Source: Psychrobacter sp. FDAARGOS_221
Lineage (GTDB): Bacteria > Pseudomonadota > Gammaproteobacteria > Pseudomonadales > Moraxellaceae
DNA: 64,000 bases
Reading direction: 5' to 3'
Assembly: GCF_002313155.2 (NCBI RefSeq)
Contig: NZ_NWFK02000001.1
Location: 2,604,001-2,668,000 of the forward strand
This document shows, in pieces, positions 56,953 through 64,000 of this stretch (position 1 is its first letter; each line of letters begins with the position of its first letter). The notes under the pieces are model-generated. The model did no database searches. It was not told where the DNA came from and worked only from the letters and a program-made list of their open reading frames with translations. Position numbers and translations under genes: made by a program.

Positions 56953-58248
56953 ATGACCCAACGCATTGCCGTCCTCGGGGCAACCGGTTCTATCGGTGAC
57001 AGCACCCTGTCTATATTGGCTGATCACCCTGAGCTATACCAAGTCTATGCCTTATCAGGTCATGGTCGACTGGACAAATTATTTGCCCTGTGTCAGCAGT
57101 TCCAGCCTTCACGTGTGGCAGTTCCTGATGACAAGGTAGATGAGTTTGCAGTACGCTTGCAACAGGCCGGACTACACTGTGATGTGGTCGGCGGTCAAGC
57201 AGGATTAGATGAGCTCGCTGCTGATCCACAAGTGGATACAGTGGTGGCCGCTATTGTTGGCGCCGCTGGATTGTCATCGACATTGACCGCTGCGCGTGCT
57301 GGCAAACGTGTTTTATTGGCCAATAAAGAAGCGTTAGTAATGGCCGGCAGCCTGATGATGCAGGCAGTCAAAGCGCATGGGGCAACCTTATTACCCTTAG
57401 ACTCTGAGCACAATGCCATTTTTCAGTGCTTACCTTCAAAAGTGCAGCAACAAAATACTGACATTCATAATGCGGATTACGGCGTCAAAAAGCTGTGGTT
57501 AACCGCTTCTGGTGGTCCATTTTTACATAAAAATCTGCAGCAAATGCAAACAGCCAGTGTCAGTGAAGCGGTTAAGCATCCCAACTGGTCGATGGGGCAA
57601 AAGATATCTGTCGATTCTGCAACCATGATGAACAAAGGCTTAGAGCTGATCGAGGCCTGTCATTTGTTTGATCTGGCTGAATCAGATATTCAAGTGGTCA
57701 TTCATCCACAAAGTATTATTCACTCCATGGTAGAGTACACCGATGGTAGTTTCTTAGCGCAAATGGGTAGTCCTGATATGCGCACACCCATTGCACATGC
57801 TTTAGCATATCCCAATCGTATTGCCGCCGGAGTTGAGCCACTAGATTTATTTAAGTTATCGGCTCTGGAATTCATTGAACCAGATTTAGAAAAATTTGCC
57901 TGTCTAAAATTGGCACGTCAGGCCATGCAATCAGGGCAAGCAGCGACCATTGCTTTAAACGCGTCCAATGAAGTAGCAGTGGAGGCGTTTATAAAACAGC
58001 AAGTTTCTTTAACCGATATTGCCTTGATTAATGCAAGGGTATTAGACAAGATGCTAGACGGCGATACAGTGGCTGAGGTCAATCAAAAATCACAAACTAG
58101 CAGGGACAAATCTTGTAATCGTGTTGGTTTAAGCCACGGTATTGATCCAAATTTTTCAATGAATATAAACGAGTTAGAAGATATTTTGAATATAGATAAG
58201 TTGGCACGTAAGCAAGCGCAGCAAGCCATACAGGAGTGTCGCGGTTAA
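56953..58248 (+). CDS. dxr: 1-deoxy-D-xylulose 5-phosphate reductoisomerase
   Basis: Second step of the MEP isoprenoid pathway: NADPH-dependent conversion of DXP to MEP. The 431-residue protein has the NADPH loop IAVLGATGSIGDSTLSILAD, the LLANKEALVMAG segment, metal/substrate residues in LPLDSEHNAIFQCLP, LTASGGPF, KHPNWSMGQKISVDSATMMN and HPQSIIHSMVEYTDGSFLAQ. A short insert near residue 380 (VNQKSQTSRDKSCNRVG) makes it slightly longer than the E. coli enzyme (398). AAAGG precedes the ATG. Its stop overlaps the rseP start (TAATG), so the two are translationally coupled. Confidence 0.97.
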   Translation: MTQRIAVLGATGSIGDSTLSILADHPELYQVYALSGHGRLDKLFALCQQFQPSRVAVPDDKVDEFAVRLQQAGLHCDVVGGQAGLDELAADPQVDTVVAAIVGAAGLSSTLTAARAGKRVLLANKEALVMAGSLMMQAVKAHGATLLPLDSEHNAIFQCLPSKVQQQNTDIHNADYGVKKLWLTASGGPFLHKNLQQMQTASVSEAVKHPNWSMGQKISVDSATMMNKGLELIEACHLFDLAESDIQVVIHPQSIIHSMVEYTDGSFLAQMGSPDMRTPIAHALAYPNRIAAGVEPLDLFKLSALEFIEPDLEKFACLKLARQAMQSGQAATIALNASNEVAVEAFIKQQVSLTDIALINARVLDKMLDGDTVAEVNQKSQTSRDKSCNRVGLSHGIDPNFSMNINELEDILNIDKLARKQAQQAIQECRG

Positions 58249-59768
58249 TGTCATTTATGTTAATTGCGTTGGCGTTTATTGCCGTTTTAGGTCCATTAGT
58301 CGCGCTGCATGAGTGGGGCCATTATATTGTGGCTCGCTTATGCGGCGTTAAAGTGTTGACCTATTCCATTGGGTTTGGCCCTAAGTTGGCCAGTTGGACC
58401 AGCAAGAAGTCTGGCATCGACTATCGTATCTCAGCTTTGCCATTAGGCGGCTACGTGAAGATGCTCGATGAGCGTGAAGCAGAGGTAGCCGATAGCGAAA
58501 AACACTTGGCCTTTAACAATCAGCATCCGCTAAAAAAGATTGCCATTGTGGCCGCCGGTCCGATAATGAACTTTATTATCGCCATTGCTTTGTTTTGGGT
58601 GTTGTTCTTAGTGCCTAGCGAGCAGCTAAATACTCGCATTGGCTCTGTGCTGCCTGACAGTCCAGCTGCAAGCGTCAGCCTGCCTGTTGGTGATAAAATC
58701 GTAGCTGTTGATGGTCATGCTGTAAAAACCTGGGAAGAGGTCAATTATCGCTTGGCTGATCGCATGGGCGAAACCGGTAGTGTTCGCGTGACATTACAAC
58801 CAATGGATACGACGTCCATCACGAAGCAGACTAGCACTGCATCAGACGCAGATAGCCAGAAGCCAGTTGCTTCGGAAGCGGCTGTTACAGAATCGGCTAG
58901 TACAGAATTGGCTAGCAAAGAGACGGCTACAGAGTCAGTCAATCAACAGCCAGCCAAGCAAGTAAACGTGCCTATTAGAGACTTTTTACAAGGCTCAGAG
59001 TCTGGCAAAGACACTTTATCTGGATTAGGGATACTGCCATGGCAGCCCCATATTGAGCCAATTGTTGCTCAGTTAACCGAAGATGGTGCGGCTATTCGTC
59101 AAGGCATGAAAGTTGGTGACAAAATTATCGCCATTGAGGGCCAACCGATCGACGATTGGATAGATGCCACTCACATTATTCGGGATAACCCAGAAAAGCT
59201 GCTTAACTTTACGGTGCAGCGCAAAAACGACGCTGGCGAGATGCAGCAAGTTGATTTGCAAATTATGCCGCAAGGTAAAAAAGCGCAAGCCGGTCAGCGC
59301 TATGGCCAAATTGGCGCTGGTGTTGATCCGGGTGAGATTGTTGTACCTGATGAGTACAAAACGATGGTATCCTACGGACCTATTGGTGCGATTACGCAGT
59401 CTTTTGCCAAGACCGGTCAATTGGCTACCATGACCTTAAACTCAATGGGTAAGATGATTACCGGCAAAGTAGGCTTAGAGAATCTATCTGGTCCGATTTC
59501 AATTGCCGTCGTGAGTAAACAAAGCTTTGATATTAGCTGGAAACAGGTGCTATCAACCGCGGCTATTATTAGCCTAAGCCTTGCTGTGCTTAATCTGTTG
59601 CCCATACCTGTATTAGATGGCGGTCACTTGGTTTATTACTTGATTGAATTGATCCGAGGTAAGCCATTGCCAGAGCATATGCAAGCCATTGGCTTTAATA
59701 TTGGTTTTTTATTGCTGATAGGGTTTATGATTCTGGCGATAACCAATGATTTTAGTCGCTATTTTTAA
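58248..59768 (+). CDS. rseP: Site-2 intramembrane metalloprotease RseP
   Basis: Inner-membrane zinc protease that cleaves transmembrane anti-sigma factors (RseA type) and signal-peptide remnants. The zinc site is VALHEWGHYIVARLCGVKVL (HExxH) with the third ligand in LLPIPVLDGGHLVYYLIEL. Two PDZ domains lie between. The first contains a Ser/Thr/Ala/Glu-rich insert of about 50 residues (near 190-240, TESASTELASKETATES), making 506 residues against about 450 in E. coli. ATG 58248 overlaps the dxr stop; an in-frame GTG at 58236 would add four residues. It lies 282 bp before bamA, as in the conserved envelope cluster. Confidence 0.96.
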   Translation: MSFMLIALAFIAVLGPLVALHEWGHYIVARLCGVKVLTYSIGFGPKLASWTSKKSGIDYRISALPLGGYVKMLDEREAEVADSEKHLAFNNQHPLKKIAIVAAGPIMNFIIAIALFWVLFLVPSEQLNTRIGSVLPDSPAASVSLPVGDKIVAVDGHAVKTWEEVNYRLADRMGETGSVRVTLQPMDTTSITKQTSTASDADSQKPVASEAAVTESASTELASKETATESVNQQPAKQVNVPIRDFLQGSESGKDTLSGLGILPWQPHIEPIVAQLTEDGAAIRQGMKVGDKIIAIEGQPIDDWIDATHIIRDNPEKLLNFTVQRKNDAGEMQQVDLQIMPQGKKAQAGQRYGQIGAGVDPGEIVVPDEYKTMVSYGPIGAITQSFAKTGQLATMTLNSMGKMITGKVGLENLSGPISIAVVSKQSFDISWKQVLSTAAIISLSLAVLNLLPIPVLDGGHLVYYLIELIRGKPLPEHMQAIGFNIGFLLLIGFMILAITNDFSRYF

Positions 59769-60050
59769 AAAAACTAACGTTAATTAATTTTATAACCACA
59801 AATAGTTTGTTATATTAAATGCTTTCAAATATATGCTTTTATAGAAAGCTTAACAGTATACAAACACGCTTAAATACCTGATGTGTACTTTACGCTCACA
59901 TTGGTAGCTTAAGAAGTGGTTAGTGGTTATACCAAATGCTAAGAAATCATATTAATATAAGCACCCAAACATAACGTGCTTCGACATTTATTTGACACAT
60001 AACAGTATTACCTCACCTTAAGCAAGTTCTTTGAATTACGGATTGTATGT

Positions 60051-62525
60051 ATGCAAACGTCTTTATTAAAAAAAGCCCAACGAGTAGCAGTGCCTGCTTT
60101 TGTTGCCATGATGGCCATATCAGCACATGCGGCAGACGAAGTATTAACGGATATTGAATTTGTTGGTCTTCAGCGTTTAACCCCAGAAAGCTTATACCCT
60201 TTATTAACCACCGAAGTGGGTGGTGTGGTTACCGATCAGGATTTAGCGAACAGTATTCAAGCGCTTTATGCAACAGGTGACTTTGCCAACATTCAAGCCA
60301 AACAAGATGAGGGTCGCATTACTTACTTCGTAGTTGAGCGTCCTATCGTGGCGGAAGTGAACTTTGAAGGCAATAAGCTGATTCCTAAGCAAGGCTTAGA
60401 AGAAGGTTTAAAATACGCCGGTATTTCTGTTGGTGATGTTTTAAAGCAATCAACTGTTCAAAACGTTGCCAATGAGCTGCAACAACAATATATCAGCCAA
60501 GGCTATTACAACAGCGACATCGAAGTTGATCAAGAGCTGCTAGAAGGTAATCGTGCTAAGCTGACCATTCGTTTTATTGAAGGTAAGCCAGCCAAAGTAG
60601 TCGATATCAATGTGATTGGTAACGAGTACTTTAGCGAAGACGATATCAAAGACGTATTTGCGGTAAAAGAATCGTCATGGACCCGTTTTTTATCCAAATC
60701 TGACCGTTATGCCAAAGAAAAATTGGCTGCCAGTTTGGAAAACTTAAAAGCCATGTATTTAAACGAAGGCTTTGTTAACTTCAGTGTTGATAATGCCACG
60801 TTAAATATTAATGAAGAAAAAAATAAAGTCTTTATTGAAGTAAGCGTCACTGAAGGCGAACAGTACCAGTTTGGTGAAGTCAGCTTCTTAGGTAAGCCAA
60901 GCTATGATACTGCTGAACTGTTTGAACAAGTAGAGTTCCAGCAAGGCGAGCGCTTCTCACAAGCCAAACTTGAAGCGTCAACAGCAGCTCTTGAAAATCA
61001 TTATGGTGATGACGGCTTCTATTTTGCCCAAATTCGCCCTGTGCCGCGTATCAACGAAGATACCAAAACCGTTGATATTGATTACTTTATTGATCCTGCA
61101 CGCCCAGTATATGTGCGTCGTATTAACTTTAACGGCAATATCAAAACTGAAGATGAAGTATTACGCCGAGAGCTGCGCCAACTTGAAGGGGCATTGGCAT
61201 CAAGCGAGAAGATTCAGACTTCACGCGTGCGTTTAATGCGTACCGGCTTCTTTAAAGCGGTCAACGTTGATGTGCGCCCAGTTCCTAATACCCCTGATCA
61301 GGTAGATATTAACTTTACGGTTGAAGAGCAGCCATCTGGTAGTTCAACCATTGCCGCCGGTTATTCGCAAAGTGGCGGTGTGACCTTCCAGCTAGACTTC
61401 AGTCAGCGTAACTTTATGGGTACTGGTAACCGAGTTAATGCAGCGTTTTCACGCTCGCAAACGCGTGACTCTTATAGCTTAGGTTTTACCGACCCTTACT
61501 TCACCGCTAACGGTGTGTCACAAGGGCTAAGCGCTTACTACCGTAATACCAAATATGATGATCGTAACGTGAGTAACTATGTTCTAGACTCTTATGGTGC
61601 GACCTTAAGCTACAGCTACCCAATTGATGAAACCAAACGTATTAGCGCTGGCTTTAACTTTGATAATACTGAGGTCAGTGGTGGCCGCTTTATGGGATTA
61701 TCAAACGTTTCTGAGCTGTTAAAAGAAGATGGCAAAATGACAGCGTATGAAAGTACTGATGCTAACGGTAATGTTGATAGATTATCCAGTGCCAGCTTTA
61801 AGAACGACTATAATACCTATAACCTATTATTAGGCTGGGATTATAGTACCTTAGATCGCCCAGTATTCCCGACCAAGGGGATGAGTCATGATATCAGCGC
61901 TACTTTAGGTTTTGGTGATCAGACTTACCAAAAACTAATCTACCGTGGTAATATTTATTTCCCATTGGCCAAAGACTTTGTTGCTCGTGGTTATGCAAAA
62001 CTAGGTTATGGTAATAAGCTACCGTTTTATGAAAACTTTTATGCCGGTGGTTATGGTTCAGTCCGTGGTTATGAGGCGTCAAGCCTAGGCCCACGTTCTC
62101 CAGTCTTTGATTACGCTGCTAACGGTAGCTCTTATCCAAATGGCTTTATCGATGAAGAGGAAGTGGGTGGTAACGCGTTGGCAACCTTTGGTGCTGAGCT
62201 TATCTTACCCATGCCATTTAAAGGCGATTGGGCTGACCAAGTGCGCCCTGTTATCTTCGTTGAAGGTGGTCAAGTATTTGATACTACCGATAAAAAAGAC
62301 CAGACCTTTGAGTTAAAAGGTGAGTATGCCGGTTATAATGACAACTTAGATAAGAAACAAGTACCGCTATTAAGTCGTGATGATGACTTGCGTTATAGTG
62401 CCGGTGCGGGTATTACTTGGTTTACGCCAATTGGTCCAATTTCTATCAGTTACGCTAAGCCATTTGGTGATAAAGAAGGCGATAAAACTGAAGAAGTACA
62501 ATTCCAGATCGGTAGTACATTCTAA
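60051..62525 (+). CDS. bamA: Outer-membrane protein assembly factor BamA
   Basis: Central subunit of the BAM complex that folds beta-barrel proteins into the outer membrane, including OmpW-type barrels. The 824-residue protein has a signal peptide (RVAVPAFVAMMAISAHA, cleaved near residue 27), then five POTRA domains (about 28-430; e.g. LTDIEFVGLQRLTPESLYP, VVDINVIGNEYFSEDDIK, VYVRRINFNGNIKTEDEVLR) and a 16-strand barrel. Loop 6 carries the conserved VRGYEASSLGPRS, and the protein ends QFQIGSTF with terminal Phe. No skp (ompH) gene follows before lpxD, unlike many relatives. Confidence 0.97.
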   Translation: MQTSLLKKAQRVAVPAFVAMMAISAHAADEVLTDIEFVGLQRLTPESLYPLLTTEVGGVVTDQDLANSIQALYATGDFANIQAKQDEGRITYFVVERPIVAEVNFEGNKLIPKQGLEEGLKYAGISVGDVLKQSTVQNVANELQQQYISQGYYNSDIEVDQELLEGNRAKLTIRFIEGKPAKVVDINVIGNEYFSEDDIKDVFAVKESSWTRFLSKSDRYAKEKLAASLENLKAMYLNEGFVNFSVDNATLNINEEKNKVFIEVSVTEGEQYQFGEVSFLGKPSYDTAELFEQVEFQQGERFSQAKLEASTAALENHYGDDGFYFAQIRPVPRINEDTKTVDIDYFIDPARPVYVRRINFNGNIKTEDEVLRRELRQLEGALASSEKIQTSRVRLMRTGFFKAVNVDVRPVPNTPDQVDINFTVEEQPSGSSTIAAGYSQSGGVTFQLDFSQRNFMGTGNRVNAAFSRSQTRDSYSLGFTDPYFTANGVSQGLSAYYRNTKYDDRNVSNYVLDSYGATLSYSYPIDETKRISAGFNFDNTEVSGGRFMGLSNVSELLKEDGKMTAYESTDANGNVDRLSSASFKNDYNTYNLLLGWDYSTLDRPVFPTKGMSHDISATLGFGDQTYQKLIYRGNIYFPLAKDFVARGYAKLGYGNKLPFYENFYAGGYGSVRGYEASSLGPRSPVFDYAANGSSYPNGFIDEEEVGGNALATFGAELILPMPFKGDWADQVRPVIFVEGGQVFDTTDKKDQTFELKGEYAGYNDNLDKKQVPLLSRDDDLRYSAGAGITWFTPIGPISISYAKPFGDKEGDKTEEVQFQIGSTF

Positions 62526-62664
62526 GGGTTAGCCTAAGTAATCATTAGACTATTGAGGTAAGTCTACTCATCTTTTATCTTGAACCAACACTAAGCTCTT
62601 TATAATGACAAAGGGCTTAGTTTGTTTTCTTCGCAGTGTTTTAATAAGGATACGGTTTATCACT

Positions 62665-63708
62665 ATGGTCTCATTTGAATCTCAAGTTAGCTTAGCTGAA
62701 ATCATTGCTGCCATTAACACGCGTCAGCCGGTTTTAAATGAGCAGAAGCTAACCAATCAGCAGCTGACCGTATCTGGTATTGGTAGCCTTAATGATGCCA
62801 ATGCCCAACAGCTGAGTTTTTTAACCGATAAAGCCTATGCTTCAGCACTGCCAACCTCTCAGGCAGCCATCATATTGGTAGCTGAGGCTTTTGCCGATCA
62901 AGTTCCTGACAGCAGCGTAGCTGTCATCGTGGCAAATCCTTATGCGGCTTATGCCAGTGTCACACATTTGTTTGATCCACAGCCTGATGCGGCTAACGAG
63001 CTCTTTATTCATCCCACGGCGCAGATAGCTGACACTGCGGTATTGGGCGATAACGTGCATATTGGACCTTTTTGCGTAATTGGTGAGCAGGTACAGATAG
63101 GTACAGGCACTCAATTAAAGTCACAGGTTCACATTGAAGCGCACGCTCAAATTGGTGAGCATTGTGTGATTTACCCTAATGTCTTTATCGGTCATCGTTG
63201 TCAGATTGGTAATCGAGCGCGCCTATATCCTGGCGCCAGTATTGGCTCAGAGGGTTTTGGCTTTGCACCACTGCCCCCAACTGACACTCAAGGTTGGGAA
63301 CGTATTGTGCAGCTTGGTCGAGTCATTATTGGGAATCAAGTACGGGTTGGCAGTCATACTTGTATTGATCGTGGCGCCATTGGTGATACCGTCATTGGAG
63401 ACAATGTCATTATCGATAATCTGGTTCAGGTTGGACACAATGTTAAGATAGGTGCAGGTACTGCCATTGCCGGTAATGCCGGTATTGCTGGTAGTACCAG
63501 TATTGGCAAACGTTGTATGATAGGTGGTAATGTAGGAATTTCCGGACATATTAATATCTGTGATGATGTGGCGCTTTCAGGCATGACCATGGTGATCAAG
63601 TCTATTAAGCAAGCTGGGGTTTATTCTTCCGGGCTGCCTGCAATGCCAGCAATGGATTGGCGCAGAATGGCAGTAAAAGTAAGAGCGCTGGGCAAAAAAG
63701 AGGGTTAA
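62665..63708 (+). CDS. lpxD: UDP-3-O-(3-hydroxyacyl)glucosamine N-acyltransferase LpxD
   Basis: Third enzyme of lipid A synthesis, transferring an acyl chain from acyl-ACP to UDP-3-O-acyl-glucosamine. About 347 residues from ATG 62665; an earlier ATG at 62605 would add 20 residues unlike the family. The N-terminal uridine-binding domain (VSLAEIIAAINTRQPVL, LSFLTDKAYASAL) leads into a left-handed beta helix of hexapeptide repeats (GDNVHIGPFCVIGEQVQIG, GSEGFGFAPLP, RVGSHTCIDRGAIGDTVIGD). The catalytic His is in NLVQVGHNVKIGAG. The C-terminal helix ends KVRALGKKEG. It follows bamA by 139 bp; fabZ and lpxA would be expected downstream. Confidence 0.96.
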   Translation: MVSFESQVSLAEIIAAINTRQPVLNEQKLTNQQLTVSGIGSLNDANAQQLSFLTDKAYASALPTSQAAIILVAEAFADQVPDSSVAVIVANPYAAYASVTHLFDPQPDAANELFIHPTAQIADTAVLGDNVHIGPFCVIGEQVQIGTGTQLKSQVHIEAHAQIGEHCVIYPNVFIGHRCQIGNRARLYPGASIGSEGFGFAPLPPTDTQGWERIVQLGRVIIGNQVRVGSHTCIDRGAIGDTVIGDNVIIDNLVQVGHNVKIGAGTAIAGNAGIAGSTSIGKRCMIGGNVGISGHINICDDVALSGMTMVIKSIKQAGVYSSGLPAMPAMDWRRMAVKVRALGKKEG

Positions 63709-63862
63709 TCATCAATTGCTAAAGGCTATTTAAAAGTACATTTAGTCTTAGGGCTTTATATAATATAAATTTAACCCCCAATTAACCCTCAATAACTGGC
63801 ATACTGATTGTATCGATATAGTAGTGTATTAAATGATATCTGATGTGATGTAAGGATGAGCA

Positions 63863-64000
63863 ATGAGCAAAAGTTCTGATAGTGGTGCAATCCAGCAGGC
63901 GTCATCGCCAATGGTAACTCGACCAAAAGGGTGGGGTGATGATTGGGAGATGAGTGAGCTTGATGAGCAGTTTTTGGCTCAGAACTCTGTTCGCATGCCG
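63863..64000 (+). CDS. Start of an unrecognised protein (cut by window edge)
   Basis: An open frame of 46 codons from ATG 63863, after TAAGGATGAG (good ribosome binding site, about 6 bp spacing). The visible part is polar and acidic: MSKSSDSGAIQQASSPMVTR, then PKGWGDDWEMSELDE and FLAQNSVRMP. It is not recognisable yet. By synteny with other gamma-proteobacteria the next gene after lpxD is often fabZ; this could be an N-terminal extension of FabZ, in line with the extended N-termini seen on other proteins here, but that is a guess. Confidence 0.6.
   Translation, partial: MSKSSDSGAIQQASSPMVTRPKGWGDDWEMSELDEQFLAQNSVRMP

Noticed and set aside
62605..62664. Longer LpxD starting at ATG 62605
   Set aside because: The extra residues (MTKGLVCFLRSVLIRIRF) are unlike the family and the ATG has no ribosome binding site; the later ATG matches the family start.

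Overview
This window looks like the chromosome of a gamma-proteobacterium of the Moraxellaceae, most likely Psychrobacter. That is an inference from the gene set and order (dut next to a phosphohexomutase, hisZ-purA, pyrH-frr-uppS-cdsA-dxr-rseP-bamA-lpxD), the moderate GC with AT-rich spacers, and the Ser/Thr/Asn/Gln-rich extensions on many housekeeping proteins. No species was confirmed by database search.

Layout. 1-3.2 kb: 5' end of leuS, a decayed membrane-protein gene, an ArsC/Spx-like reductase and a small secreted protein. 3.7-9.6 kb: one very large lipoprotein gene with a near-perfect 456-bp tandem repeat (about 4.9 copies) encoding an Ala-rich coiled-coil stalk, followed by four TbpB-like barrel domains. 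9.7-10.75 kb: a decayed IS3-family element that abuts, and seems to have cut the end off, a phosphomannomutase/phosphoglucomutase gene. 10.75-24.8 kb: core genes (dut, mgtE, a WG-repeat protein, rep, ompW, hemB, a Tat-type LD-carboxypeptidase and a YeeE/YedE sulfur transporter), with a 1.2-kb gene-free stretch before ompW.

24.9-34.9 kb: an AT-rich accessory island of polymorphic-toxin debris. It holds a headless CdiA/FHA pre-toxin segment, toxin tails (a WHH-type HNH nuclease stub and an unassigned tail overlapping the next gene), a complete HINT plus DNA/RNA endonuclease toxin fused in frame to the tail of an immunity-like gene, SUKH and other candidate immunity genes, partial gene duplications, a transposase scar and a thrice-repeated terminator/leader module. 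The picture is an array of displaced toxin tips and orphan immunity genes reshuffled by recombination; no intact delivery protein is present.

35-46 kb: tRNA-Leu(UAA), tRNA-Cys, folD, a PsiE-like gene, corA, a DUF2237 gene, hisZ-purA, a MaoC-like hydratase, ribonuclease Z with a GNAT gene, and a DUF815 ATPase. 46.2-46.8 kb: a tandem duplication of a whole tRNA-Leu(UAG) transcription unit. 46.9-51.2 kb (minus strand): ntrB-ntrC followed 14 bp later by a Hanks-type kinase gene. 51.7-64 kb (plus strand): rimO, then the envelope cluster pyrH, frr, uppS, cdsA, dxr, rseP, bamA, lpxD, linking translation, isoprenoid/undecaprenyl and phospholipid synthesis, outer-membrane protein assembly and lipid A synthesis. 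No skp gene lies between bamA and lpxD.
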